Source: GWE2-40-63 sp050251815 (GTDB lineage Bacteria > Bacteroidota > Bacteroidia > Bacteroidales > SZUA-534). From it: a stretch of DNA of 64,000 nucleotides. Positions 27,801 to 36,700 of this stretch are shown here, one piece after another; positions within the stretch are counted from its first letter, which is position 1, and every line of letters begins with the position of its first letter. Below the pieces are notes generated by a model. That model searched no databases, had not been told where the DNA came from, and saw only the letters and a list, made by a program, of their open reading frames with translations. A program made the translations under genes and the position numbers. The stretch covers positions 1-64,000 of the forward strand of contig JBFWMB010000002.1 in the NCBI GenBank assembly GCA_050251815.1, in the 5' to 3' direction.

Positions 27801-29639
27801 TTTTATGGCGATATCAACGGGCAGTATATTGCTACTCTTAAAACCGTAGGCGAAATTAAAGGCTTTGATTTTTCGAAACCCTGGAACGCCCTTTCTTCCG
27901 AGGCAAAAAAAATTGCTTTGGAGGGAACAGGAGATCAAGAATATCTGGTGGAATGGAATTTTCAGCGAAAAAACCGTAAAGGTTCACATCAGTTTAAAAC
28001 AACCTGGCCGGGTTTTCTAAAGTTGGTTAACGATGAGTTTGTGCGAAAGGCCAACGACAATAGAGCCAACGACCTGTTGCCCGTAATGAAGAAAGTAAGC
28101 TGTTATTCCTGTCAGGGGGGGCGTTTAAACAATAGGGCAATGCAATTTACAGTTCTTGAAAAGGATATAAATGAATGGCTCAACATGCCCGTGATGGAAT
28201 TGTCGGTGTTTTTGAAAAAGCAGGTGGTAATTACCGGCGCATTCAGCCTTGAAACAGTAAAACAAAAAGCGGCACAGATTCTGGTCGGGAAAATATTAAA
28301 TGGACTCGATTATTTAATTCATTTGGGTTTGGGGTACCTTAGCCTGTCGAGACGTTCCAATACCTTGTCGGGAGGAGAAGGTCAGCGTGTGCGCCTGGCA
28401 TCGGCTTTAAACCAGGATTTGTCGGGTGTTTGTCTGGTTTTGGACGAACCTACCCGGGGTTTGCATAGCCGCGACACCGAAAACCTGATTTTTATTCTTC
28501 AGGAATTAAAGCGACAGGGAAACACCCTTGTGGTTTGCGAACACGATCCCTATTTTATAAATAGTGCCGATCATATTATTGAATTGGGTCCTGGAGCCGG
28601 AAAGTACGGAGGACACATTATTGCCGAAGGGCTTGCCACCGAGTTGGTAAACAGCTACAAATCGCTTACAGGGCCTTACTTACGAGCCGATTATCGTTTT
28701 AAGCGCGAAAAACGTCCGGTGAATTATATTAAAGCCATCCAGATTAAAAGAGCCCGGGCAAACAATTTGAAAAACATTGATGTGCGAATTCCGGCAAATG
28801 CTCTGGTTGTATTGAGTGGTGTTTCGGGTAGTGGAAAAAGCAGCTTGTTGCATCAGGTAATTCATGAATCGATACAAAAAGGGCGGGCAACAAATTGTGA
28901 TAAAATTACCGGATTGGGGTTATTCGATCAGGGAATCTATGTGGATCAGAACTTATCCAAAACACATGCTCAAAGCATGGTAATAGGTTTTTTAAACAGC
29001 TACGAATCGTTGAAAAAGGACTTTGTAAAACAAGCCAAACAACAAGGAATAGCAGCAAATGCTTCGCAGTTTTCTCTTTATAGTAAAACTGCCGCTTGTG
29101 TTAATTGTGGAGGAAAGGGGGAGATAAAAACCAGCCTCGATTTTTTGTCAGATGTTTATGAACCTTGCGAGCTTTGTAACGGAACGGGTTTTAAACCCGA
29201 ATCCCTAAACATAAAAGTCGAGGGAAAACATATTGCCGATTGGCTCGACATGAGTTTTGAAGAGATTGTTGGGCAAAACTCCATAATTGAATTACATGAA
29301 ATAAGCCAGTTAGCGGTACAGCTGGGCTTGGGCTATCTGAGTTTAAAGCAACGATTACACACCTTAAGTGGCGGCGAACTGCAGCGACTGAAGCTGATAA
29401 ACTCGCTCACGGAACAAAAAGGAAAATCGTGTTTGTTCCTGCTCGATGAACCCACTACCGGTTTACACATGTACGATGTGGAAAAACTGATGCACACCTT
29501 CGATAAATTATTGGACAACGGACACAGTCTGGTGGTAATTGAACACCACCAAACAGTAACTCAATCGGCTGATTATTTAATTGAATTGGGCCCGGGAGCT
29601 GGGGACGCAGGTGGAAATGTGGTTCGGCAAACAGATTAG
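24807..29639 (+). CDS. giant UvrA-like protein: four ABC-ATPase modules, no UvrB-binding domain
   Basis: 1610 residues, against about 940 for UvrA: two UvrA-like units in tandem (about 1-815 and 816-1610). Four Walker A loops (GVSGSGKST near 29, GISGSGKTS 508, GISGSGKSS 851, GVSGSGKSS 1336), four ABC signatures (LSGSE near 358; LSGGE near 699, 1187 and 1519) and four Walker B boxes (FDEPSTG, IDEPASG, LDEPTRG, LDEPTTG). Zinc-type CxxC pairs recur (CEICSG, CPKCAG/CSECNG, CPQCQG, CVNCGG/CELCNG). In both units LLFARVG runs almost straight into the FSFN...CxxC block, so the usual UvrB-binding insertion is missing. It is therefore more like UvrA2-type paralogues, perhaps for drug-DNA lesions or another DNA transaction, than the repair UvrA. 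Monocistronic. Confidence 0.88.
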   Translation: MITLLNAKENNLKSIKLNLPENKLIVVTGVSGSGKSTLVYVVLFQEARRRYLETFSSNARLFMGKLNQPDVQYLSGLSPAIALQQKSMVNSPRATVGTLTEVYDLLRLLFARVGSDKRVDKSIPIDRSFFSFNTPKGACEICSGLGVNDAINPDLLIQDANKSIREGAFAMTTPSGYIVYSQVTMDVLNQVCQAEGFSVDIPWKDLTQAQKRVVLFGSKKITVPFGKHPLESRMKWSGITAKPREESFYKGIIPVMEEILKRDRNPNVLRFANSIPCKSCGGSRLKPAVQQVLFGGKNLVDLSRMTLLDLAAFFETIALNAHEKVVAEPIIQALLKTIRLVNKVGLGFLTLNRSAQTLSGSETQRLRLAKVAASGMRGLLYVFDEPSTGMHPTETRNLMEVLFSLRDAENTVLLVEHNPQVIQYADWIVDLGPGAGENGGHVLFSGKAIDFFNQKTIGNSETLKYFKNPPKFKSQIRPYLGEIVISGAKVHNLQNVQVAFKTGALNVITGISGSGKTSLVHHVLGRYFKNKFEKKPVQFTSFEFIEGDESIKKLIEIDQSSIGKTPRSNAATYTGLSEEFRNLFARLPQAKVKQLTKNHFSFNTPAGRCPKCAGAGYEQIGMHLLGNVELVCSECNGKQFKDEVLSIHFREKNLAEIYAMTIDEASNFFSEVPKIMDYLHKLQQVGLGYLTLNQRSSSLSGGEARRVKLAKQLVKTSKESTLFIIDEPASGLHPYDVDVLLKNLNQLVDQGHTVVLVEQSQQIIKQADYLIELGPGSGDKGGKLVYQGKPSGIEQVKGSPTAQALTVEKEVVETSPKPVFERFGPIELRGVSTNNLKQVDVDIPFNKLTVITGISGSGKSSLAFDTLFAEGRQQYAESFSAYVRNRLNINSQARYESILGLMPTLAINQQSLANNERSTVGTITDIYDTIRLLFARVGKKSELIDNPLSSWFSFNHEQGACPQCQGLGFQTVCDSEKLISDTDKALIDGAMNGSKAGKFYGDINGQYIATLKTVGEIKGFDFSKPWNALSSEAKKIALEGTGDQEYLVEWNFQRKNRKGSHQFKTTWPGFLKLVNDEFVRKANDNRANDLLPVMKKVSCYSCQGGRLNNRAMQFTVLEKDINEWLNMPVMELSVFLKKQVVITGAFSLETVKQKAAQILVGKILNGLDYLIHLGLGYLSLSRRSNTLSGGEGQRVRLASALNQDLSGVCLVLDEPTRGLHSRDTENLIFILQELKRQGNTLVVCEHDPYFINSADHIIELGPGAGKYGGHIIAEGLATELVNSYKSLTGPYLRADYRFKREKRPVNYIKAIQIKRARANNLKNIDVRIPANALVVLSGVSGSGKSSLLHQVIHESIQKGRATNCDKITGLGLFDQGIYVDQNLSKTHAQSMVIGFLNSYESLKKDFVKQAKQQGIAANASQFSLYSKTAACVNCGGKGEIKTSLDFLSDVYEPCELCNGTGFKPESLNIKVEGKHIADWLDMSFEEIVGQNSIIELHEISQLAVQLGLGYLSLKQRLHTLSGGELQRLKLINSLTEQKGKSCLFLLDEPTTGLHMYDVEKLMHTFDKLLDNGHSLVVIEHHQTVTQSADYLIELGPGAGDAGGNVVRQTD

Positions 29640-29652
29640 GAATCAGAGTTAC

Positions 29653-30243
29653 TTATCGATACTTGTCGTTTAAACCAATTTTTTGAATAATTAAATCTAC
29701 CGCCTTGTCCAGCCTTTTTAATCGGGTTTCAGGGCGTTTGGCTGCCGCAAGATATTCGGTAAATTCACGTTGTTTGGCATGTGAGAATTCTTTAAAGCAA
29801 CGTTCAATTTCAGGGTCTTGTTTAAATGCTGCAAGTAATTCTTTGGGTATTACAACGGGTTTGTTTTTGTTGGCTTTAATTTCCCTTCCGGCCTTAAAAT
29901 TTTCAATGGTTTCTTTAATGTAGTCACTTACAAGTTCAGGATCAATTTCATTCGCCGACTTAAAACGCCATTGACGCAGCGCCTGGGTAGCTCCCTCCTG
30001 AGCATTCATCAGTAGCTTATGGGAATCAGTCAGTAAGACGCCCTGATAAAACCACAGGGCAAAGTAATCTTTAAAGGCGGCTATACCAACCATGTTTTTC
30101 CCGTTTTGTGAATAAACGGGAACCCCCCATTTAATGGCTGCATCTAATCCGGACGCCACAATAATTTCATGCAGAATCATCAATCCGTCCTGCCATTTAT
30201 TATTGGTAATAATGTATTCTTCAATGGAATTTATTTTTTTCAT
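29653..30243 (-). CDS. YdeI/OmpD-associated-like protein with DUF1801 domain
   Basis: 196 residues from Met at 30243; the frame extends to 30288 but the extra residues are not conserved-looking. The N-terminal half (GLDAAIKWGVPVYSQNGKNMVGIAAFKDYFALWF) is a DUF1801/YdhG-like fold; the C-terminal part (VVIPKELLAAFKQDPEIERCFKEFSHAKQREFTEYLAAAKRPETR) is the YdeI helical domain (bacteriocin-protection/OmpD-associated). Cytoplasmic; function is not established. It converges on the UvrA-like gene with a 13-base gap. Confidence 0.8.
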   Translation of the reverse strand: MKKINSIEEYIITNNKWQDGLMILHEIIVASGLDAAIKWGVPVYSQNGKNMVGIAAFKDYFALWFYQGVLLTDSHKLLMNAQEGATQALRQWRFKSANEIDPELVSDYIKETIENFKAGREIKANKNKPVVIPKELLAAFKQDPEIERCFKEFSHAKQREFTEYLAAAKRPETRLKRLDKAVDLIIQKIGLNDKYR

Positions 30244-30304
30244 GGTGTCATTTTTATGAAGAATAAAAATAGTGAGAATTTTTAACATTTCATTTCTCCA
30301 ATCG

Positions 30305-30335
30305 TTGTTCTGGCTTTAAGTTGTTTTTACCTTTG
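30305..30335 (+). promoter_or_regulatory. promoter of the aldo/keto reductase gene
   Basis: TTG at 30305-30307, a 20-base spacer and TACCTTTG at 30328-30335, 17 bases before the start codon. Confidence 0.6.
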
Positions 30336-30351
30336 CAGCGAATTTTTACAC

Positions 30352-31533
30352 ATGGATTATACTAATTTATCGTTATTCCAACCCCGGATGGAATACCGTC
30401 GGTTTGGCAAAACAGAAAAAAAACTGAGTGTTATTACCCTTGGCGGGATGCGCTTTATCAAAGCTTCGGAAGGCAACCGCCACGACATTCCAAAAGAGAC
30501 TTTGGATCAGGTAATCGACACAGTTCAACAGGCTTTTAACCAGGGAATTAATCACATTGAAACGGCCTGGGGATACAATAAGAGTGAAACGGCCTACGGA
30601 AAGGTATTGAATCAGGAGCTGGCAGTACCGCGCGAATCGTATTTTTTAATGACCAAAGGAAGTCCTAAAACCGCAGCTGATGCACGGATTTTGGTAGAAA
30701 AACAGTTGAAGGATTTACAAACGGATTACATTGATTTTTATGCCTGGCACGGACTAAATACTACTGACACGCTTGATACAATAAGTGTTTCGGGCGGAGC
30801 CTTAGACGAGCTGCAGAAAATGAAGGGTGAGGGAATCATCAAGCACTTGGGTTTTAGTACCCATGCACAACTTTCGACAATATTAAAAGCGATAGAAACC
30901 GACCGCTTTGAATTTGTAAACCTGCACTATTATTATACTTTTCAGCGAAATTTACCGGCTGTTGAACTAGCTGCATCAAAAGACATGGGCGTATTTATAA
31001 TTTCACCCAACGATAAGGGAGGAGGGTTGTTCAATCCGTCAGAAAAGTTAAAGAAGCTAACAGCGCCTGTTTCTCCACTGCAATGGAATGCACGTTTTTG
31101 TCTGGGTAATTCGGCCATTCACACCCTAACTTTTGGGTTGCCTGTTACCGCATCGTTTAGCGACATTAATGGAATTTTTCCGGCGCCGGCTCCTATGGCG
31201 AGTTCCGATATTGAAATATTGAATCGGCTTGAGGCAGAGAAACAAAAAGTTCCTTTTGCTGATTTTGATGGATACAGTATGGAAAACGATCCTTCAGGAA
31301 TTAATATTCCGGAAACCCTCCGATTTAGAACCCTTCTGAAAGCGTTCGACATGGTTGACTTTGGAAAATACCGCTACAACATGTTGCGCGAGAATGATAA
31401 TTGGTACGGCGGTGCTTTTCCAACCAAAGAACGGTTAAAGCTAGTTGACTTAAGGGCGTGTCCGCCTGAAGTTCCCTTGTTGGAGATGATTCAGAAAACG
31501 CATCGGGCGCTTTACCGAAAACCGGCTAAATAA
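30352..31533 (+). CDS. aldo/keto reductase family protein
   Basis: 393 residues; Met at 30388 is an alternative start because MEYRRFGKTEKKLSVITLGGMRF is where family similarity begins. NAD(P)H-dependent aldehyde/ketone reductase fold. Of the catalytic tetrad, Tyr is in ETAWGYNKSE, Lys in LMTKGS and His in WHGLN; the usual Asp is Glu (IETAWGY), a substitution shared by a subgroup. The C-terminal 120 residues are longer than in a plain AKR and resemble the ferredoxin-bearing subgroup, but only one Cys (RACPPE) is seen, so no iron-sulfur cluster is expected. Substrate unknown. Confidence 0.83.
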   Translation: MDYTNLSLFQPRMEYRRFGKTEKKLSVITLGGMRFIKASEGNRHDIPKETLDQVIDTVQQAFNQGINHIETAWGYNKSETAYGKVLNQELAVPRESYFLMTKGSPKTAADARILVEKQLKDLQTDYIDFYAWHGLNTTDTLDTISVSGGALDELQKMKGEGIIKHLGFSTHAQLSTILKAIETDRFEFVNLHYYYTFQRNLPAVELAASKDMGVFIISPNDKGGGLFNPSEKLKKLTAPVSPLQWNARFCLGNSAIHTLTFGLPVTASFSDINGIFPAPAPMASSDIEILNRLEAEKQKVPFADFDGYSMENDPSGINIPETLRFRTLLKAFDMVDFGKYRYNMLRENDNWYGGAFPTKERLKLVDLRACPPEVPLLEMIQKTHRALYRKPAK

Positions 31534-31565
31534 AAAATGCAGCAAACCTTGCGGTCCGCTGCACT
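31530..31565 (-). terminator. intrinsic terminator of the sigma-factor operon
   Basis: Stem TGCAGC (31538-31543) and GCTGCA (31558-31563) with an inner ACC/GGT helix; on the minus strand it ends in TTTTTT. It ends the minus-strand run from the sigma factor to the EF-hand-like protein and may also stop the converging reductase gene. Confidence 0.7.
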
Positions 31566-31584
31566 TATTCTATTTAATTTAAAC

Positions 31585-31935
31585 TTATTCTCTGCGGTCG
31601 CAAACACCATTTTTATTGGCATCAACAAAATTAGCCGCGCTTCCTTTTCCGTTGCGTAAACCTTGTCCTTTACCTTGTCCAAGGCATTTACCATTTCCTT
31701 TACGGTAACCTTGTCCTTGTCGGTTATTGGTTTTGTTTTTCTGATTTAAACCCTTACCCTGTCCTTGTCCTTGTCGATTTTGTGTGAAATTATCGCAAAC
31801 ACCGTCGTTATTGGCATCAACAAAGGTTCCGGAGGCAGTTTGAGGCGCTTGTGTTTTTGCTGGTTGTTCCTGAGCGTTAGCCATTGCTATAAAGGCTATT
31901 AATGCAAATCCTGTTAAAATTAATTTTGTTTTCAT
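31585..31935 (-). CDS. small secreted Gly/Gln/Lys-rich protein with two calcium-loop motifs
   Basis: 116 residues. Signal peptide 1-21 (cleavage after MANA), then two copies of FVDANxxGVCD (about residues 38-48 and 103-113), an Asp-rich loop like those of EF-hand, dockerin or thrombospondin type 3 repeats. Between them is a low-complexity segment of QGQGKG/RQGQGYRKGNG units, positively charged. Each loop carries one Cys, so a disulfide between them is possible. It is the last gene of the ECF sigma operon, suggesting an envelope-stress product. Calcium or metal binding is inference. Confidence 0.65.
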   Translation of the reverse strand: MKTKLILTGFALIAFIAMANAQEQPAKTQAPQTASGTFVDANNDGVCDNFTQNRQGQGQGKGLNQKNKTNNRQGQGYRKGNGKCLGQGKGQGLRNGKGSAANFVDANKNGVCDRRE

Positions 31936-31960
31936 AATCTATAAAATTTAAGTGAATTAT

Positions 31961-32506
31961 TTAATTATTGTTTCTTTTTCCAAAACGTTGCTGTTGAAGT
32001 CCTTTACCTCTTGTGTCAGGGTTATTTTCATGAATAAAGAATTCGCTGAATAGCTGGTTTAAAATCACTTGTTGTGAACTGTCGCAAAGGGTTTTTATTC
32101 CCAGATAATACCTGAATGTTTCTTCCTTAAGGTTTTTGTGAAGATTGCCGACGTAAGCTGATAATTCGAGTAAACGTAAGGTGTCAGCCGGTGTTTGCTG
32201 CATAGTTATCAGCATTTGTTGACGGGTTTTTCCCAATTCCCGGTTTATGTTACGGGCTTTACTTCTGAATAAGCGGTTAAGGTCTTTAAAAACCAGCATT
32301 TGTTCCGGGGTTAAGTTTAGTTTCTCGCGAAAATAGTATCCGCTAAAGGCGCTATGGTTGCCAGAATTTTCCTGATTGTTTAAGGATTGTACTTCGTTTT
32401 TCGACCGAATCTGATGAAAAATGATAGTTCCAAAAGTTGCCATATTAAGAACCAGTAAAAACAATAAGGCTAACTTTAATTTTCCGTTTGAGTTGTTGAT
32501 TTTCAT
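31961..32506 (-). CDS. CpxP/Spy-like periplasmic protein, membrane-anchored
   Basis: 181 residues. One N-terminal hydrophobic helix (residues 11-30) and then a long helical periplasmic domain; LNLTPEQMLVFKDLNRLFR is like the LTPEQ motif of CpxP/Spy/CnrX-type heavy-metal or envelope-stress sensors. The C-terminus is basic and Gln-rich. It lies 10 bases after the anti-sigma gene and 25 before the EF-hand-like gene, and probably takes part in sensing or feeding back on that sigma system. Confidence 0.75.
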   Translation of the reverse strand: MKINNSNGKLKLALLFLLVLNMATFGTIIFHQIRSKNEVQSLNNQENSGNHSAFSGYYFREKLNLTPEQMLVFKDLNRLFRSKARNINRELGKTRQQMLITMQQTPADTLRLLELSAYVGNLHKNLKEETFRYYLGIKTLCDSSQQVILNQLFSEFFIHENNPDTRGKGLQQQRFGKRNNN

Positions 32507-32516
32507 AATTCTCAGC

Positions 32517-32942
32517 TTATTCGTTTATTAAATAGGTCAGCGATTCCATACCGGCATCGTTCAAATACTGAAATTCTTCGGGGACCTGTTCGCTAAGGTT
32601 TCCCGGCTGATAAAAACTACCGGCCGAAACGCCCAAAAACAACGCAAGCACAATCGATGCGGCTACCAGTAAGGCCTGGGGGTTTAATAAGCGAACCAAA
32701 CCCGAATTAGGACTCAACGCTGTTTGCTTTTCAATTTGTGCCATAACCCGGTGGGTCATAAACGGATTCACTTTAATTCGTTTTTCTTCGGTAACAAAAG
32801 CATCAACCCAAACCGAAGCAGTGTAAAATGCCCGACAATCTTTACAGGTTTTCAGATGTGTTTGAATTGATAACAGTGTTTCCGGTGAGGGTTTTTCCTC
32901 AGGATAACTTGTGATTTTTGTTTGACATTCGTTGCAATTCAT
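32517..32942 (-). CDS. anti-sigma factor with zinc-finger ZAS domain
   Basis: 141 residues. The N-terminal cytoplasmic part has HLKTCKDC, the HxxxCxxC zinc anti-sigma (ZAS) motif, with a preceding CNEC pair; a single transmembrane helix spans about residues 90-110 (ALLVAASIVLALFLGVS), followed by a short periplasmic tail. It presumably holds the adjacent ECF sigma factor at the membrane until a signal arrives. The gap to the sigma gene is 58 bases. Confidence 0.85.
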   Translation of the reverse strand: MNCNECQTKITSYPEEKPSPETLLSIQTHLKTCKDCRAFYTASVWVDAFVTEEKRIKVNPFMTHRVMAQIEKQTALSPNSGLVRLLNPQALLVAASIVLALFLGVSAGSFYQPGNLSEQVPEEFQYLNDAGMESLTYLINE

Positions 32943-33000
32943 TGTATGCGATTTTATAGATTAGAAACAAAATGTTTAATTTTCCTACGGGTGGGGCCAA

Positions 33001-33570
33001 TTATTTTTTAAAATAGCTTGAAATATTTTTGGCAAGATTTGCTTTAGCCCGCTGTATTAAAGACTCAACAGCTCCTTCTGAAATTTGCATGATAGCCGCA
33101 ATTTCTTTTTGAGGAAGGTTTTCGCAGCGACTAAGCACAAAAGCAACCCGTTGTTTTTCTGAAAGTTTGTCGAGCTCTTTTTGTACCAGGGCGCTTTGCT
33201 CTGAATTAAGCATTAGGTTTTCAGGAGTTAGGCTTTGATCTGTTGGTACGTCGAAAACAGCTTTGTTTTCGGAGTCAAACCAACCACCCATGCGCTGAAA
33301 CAGGGAGCCTTTTTTTGATCGAATCGCATTCAACGATGTGTTAATGGCAATTCGGTATAACCAGGTCGAGAAACCAGACTGATGATTAAATTGGGATAAC
33401 TTTTCGAAAGCTCGGATAAAGACATCCTGCGTTAAATCGTTGGCTTCGTCGGCATTGTGAACAAAACTCATACAGGTATTAAAAACCAAGTCCTGGTAAC
33501 GTGTTACCAGAGGCCCAAAAGCGTTGGTGTTTCCATTCAAAACCGAGTTTATAAGTTCATTTTCGTTCAT
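33001..33570 (-). CDS. ECF-type RNA polymerase sigma factor
   Basis: 189 residues. Region 2 is at about 20-90 (LVTRYQDLVFNTCMSFV, DLTQDVFIRAFEKLSQF, FSTWLYRIAINTSLN) and region 4 at about 130-180 (KLSEKQRVAFVLSRCENLPQKEIAAIMQISEGAVESLIQRAK, a helix-turn-helix). First gene of the operon with its anti-sigma factor and two envelope proteins. No exact TAnnTTTG promoter was found upstream, so it may be driven by its own product. Confidence 0.92.
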   Translation of the reverse strand: MNENELINSVLNGNTNAFGPLVTRYQDLVFNTCMSFVHNADEANDLTQDVFIRAFEKLSQFNHQSGFSTWLYRIAINTSLNAIRSKKGSLFQRMGGWFDSENKAVFDVPTDQSLTPENLMLNSEQSALVQKELDKLSEKQRVAFVLSRCENLPQKEIAAIMQISEGAVESLIQRAKANLAKNISSYFKK

Positions 33571-33724
33571 TGGTTCACGTTAAATCGTAATTGAATACAA
33601 GGTTATTGGTCGATTATGAACACCAAATGAAGCACAAAGGTTATCATTTTTTTCACCTTCCCGAAGGAAATTAATACAGGATTGCGATAATTGGTTTTTA
33701 CAAAAGGGATAAATACAAAACAAA

Positions 33725-33777
33725 AAAACCGCAAAAAGCAGACAAAAGACTTAATTATTTGCCCGTTTTGCGGTTTT
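33725..33777 (-). terminator. intrinsic terminator of the PEPCK-like gene
   Basis: AAAACCGCAAAA (33725-33736) pairs with TTTTGCGGTTTT (33766-33777) over a 29-base loop; a run of T follows on the minus strand. It lies 20 bases beyond the stop at 33797. Confidence 0.6.
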
Positions 33778-33796
33778 ATTTTTAAAGCAGCAACTA

Positions 33797-36700
33797 CTAT
33801 TTAAATAAAGGATCGATTCCTATGGTGCCAATTAGGTTTTTAAAATAAGCCTCCGACGAAATTTCCTTCAGGTTTTTTTGTGCTTTCTCAATGCGTTCAG
33901 GTATATTCATTTCAACAACCAGCGATGCATTATCGGGGTTTTGCATGAATTGGACCAGATAGTTTACCTGTTTTTTACAAAACGCCATGTCTTTTTGTTG
34001 CTTTTGTTTAAGCCGCTCAAGGTACCAATCGCTTTTAATTACCTGTTCGCGCTCAAACTGTTTGCGTAACTCCGGACTGCTTATGTCTTTGCCTTCGTAA
34101 TGTCCGTATGCCATAATATGGAGTAAAATTTTTAAGGGAGGTATGGCGGCATTTACACTACCATCTTCAAAATACGACAGCGCAGTTTTCTGCTGTGCTT
34201 CTACAATATTATTAATACCATCGACGTAATCGTCCATGTTTTGCAATTCTGGTTTTAACATACGTTCGGTAAAAACCGCTAAAGGCTCATCGAACAACCG
34301 GTTCATGCAGCGAAATGCAAAATTTTCAGTTATCCGGTAACCCAGACGGCTGGCCAATACTTTTTTACCATTGTATTCAAAATCCTCAAGTTTTTCCAGA
34401 CATTTGTTTTCAATCAGGTTTTTGGGATCACGATCTTCGGGCATCAGGCGCGCCCAAATTTCGGGAATCAGTATACTGATGTCGTGGTCAAAACGATTTT
34501 CAGAACCAATGTAACCGGCAGCAGAGCTGAATCCTGCATATTCGGTTAAAATATAGGAGAGTAATGCATTGTTTAAGTCGGTAGTTGCCACCAACATGTT
34601 AAACGGTCCTTTGGTAAGCGCGCCTTCGGAACCCGCTCCGGTAGTAGAGGGCGATTTTCCGGTCAGACTGCAAATAAAATCCATAAACAATTCGGGTAGC
34701 TCCTGATAATGAATAGGATTGTAAACACTTAACGAGCGGATTCCGGCTTTTTTGTCGGCCGGATTATTTCTGCGACCCGGCAAAACGGCATTTACCGGAT
34801 AAAAAACCGGCTCGTCGGCTTTCATTTTTCGATACAAGCGCACCCCTACATCGGCCAGGTAACTGGCAATGCTTTCTTCTTTAAATTTGTTTTTTTCCAG
34901 ATACCGCGGATTAGCTGTGGGTTCGCCGTTTACAATACGCGTGTGCGACGGGGTGACAAAATAAAGATCGTCCTTACTTTCCACCACCTTTTTAATCAAA
35001 TCTTTTACCGGTTGGGTATATTCTTCAAAGCTGATGGCGTCGTTATAAAGTTCCAGCGCATTTTCGCGGGTAAGTGGCTCGTAATTGGTTATAAAAGTGT
35101 TTCCCTGTACAATATCGTATTCGGCTTCTTTGTCGTAACCACGTATAACGGCCTCGTCGGGACGTTGAAAAAAGTAGCTTTCGCAATTGGTAACCAGTTT
35201 TACGCTTTTGTTTTTATATTCAGGGTTTAAATTTTTCAGGCGATGAGCCGGAATGGTAATGCTTGCCGTAATATCATCTTCCATCTGCACTTTTTGTGCC
35301 GGAATAAAATCGGAGCGTAGTTTGTGCAAATACCAATTACCCTCGGGGTTAAATCCGATGCGGACATTGCTCGAAAGAACCGGACTGTTGTTGAACATGA
35401 GCGCATGGCCTTTGCGTCCGTTTACAATTTCAACGGTAAATTTATCTTTCCAAGTGGTGTTTTTTTCATCGGTACGGTACAGTCTTTTTATGTAAAGTAC
35501 CAACATGCGAATGTGATCGGGAATTTCTTTTAAAAAAGCATTGTATTCACGGCTGTATTGGTCCGATGGAGTGAGTAACTTAACCGCACTACCTAGTGTT
35601 CGCTCTGGACTTAAGAAACTACGTGATGGGCTGCCATCGGGACGGATATCTTTCCAGCGTTTTGAATAATCCATATTTAACAGCTCATCTACCTTTTTTG
35701 CATCCTGTTCTAAATCGTCCACATAAAAAGCACCGTATTTGATGGCGTTTTGCATCGATTTTGAGATTTCTGATTTTCCACCGCCCGAAACGGTGCTGGG
35801 TTTGTGACAGAACACTCCTTCGGGGGCAGTATCAACAATGCGCCACAGGTTTTGTGAAGGGTGTTTTATCAGTTGAAACTTATGTCCGGTTGGATGCACA
35901 TAGGTTTTTTGGGGGGTCAGATTCAAACAGACTTCTTTGTTATTGTTTTTCCAGCTTACGGTACGTTTATTTATGTCGAAATCGGCGTGTTCGGGAATAT
36001 AAAAAATGTCGGAATATTTTTTGTCGACCGCATAACCTTCGGGTAAAACCTCGATGGCATCGCCCATAAGTTTTTTAACATTTTCGAAAGTATAGCCTGG
36101 TTTAAATTTTGAAGTATATATGTCGCCATAGATTTTGTCCATCATGTTTCCGCAGGAAAAAGCAATAGCTCCACCGGCATGTTCTTCTTCAACCAAACCA
36201 TACAAATTGGCTGAGTAACTGATTTGTGTTTTAATTTCTTTTTTTGAGTACCCATAATAGTTGTCGGCAATCAAAGTTATAACCACGCCACGATCGTCGC
36301 GACAGGTGAGTTTAAAGGCCACACCGTCGTTATAACATTCGTTTTCGTCTTTCCAGCACATACCGTCGCGGCGTTGACGAGGCGAAGCATCATCATAATG
36401 AGGAAGTCCAATATCTTTCTTTTTAAGCAGGGTGAGGTGCGGAGCCAGAACCATGCATCCGGTATGTCCGGTCCAGTGTTCAATATCGAGTGCTGCATCG
36501 TTAATGGCCAGGTTGTGATCGCCCGCGTTTCCAAAAATATTTTCCACAAAATCGAGATTGCTCGCAAAACTACCTGGTGCAAAAAAACGTATTTCCATAC
36601 TTTTTTCACTGATAACACCTTTTACTTCAGGGCAAACCACAGGTCGCATCAGTAATGAAATCATTACCTTAGCCTGTTCTTTTTGGTTGGCGGTAAAAGG

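Noticed and set aside
36277..36618. 113-codon minus-strand frame
   Set aside because: Out-of-frame shadow within the PEPCK-like gene.
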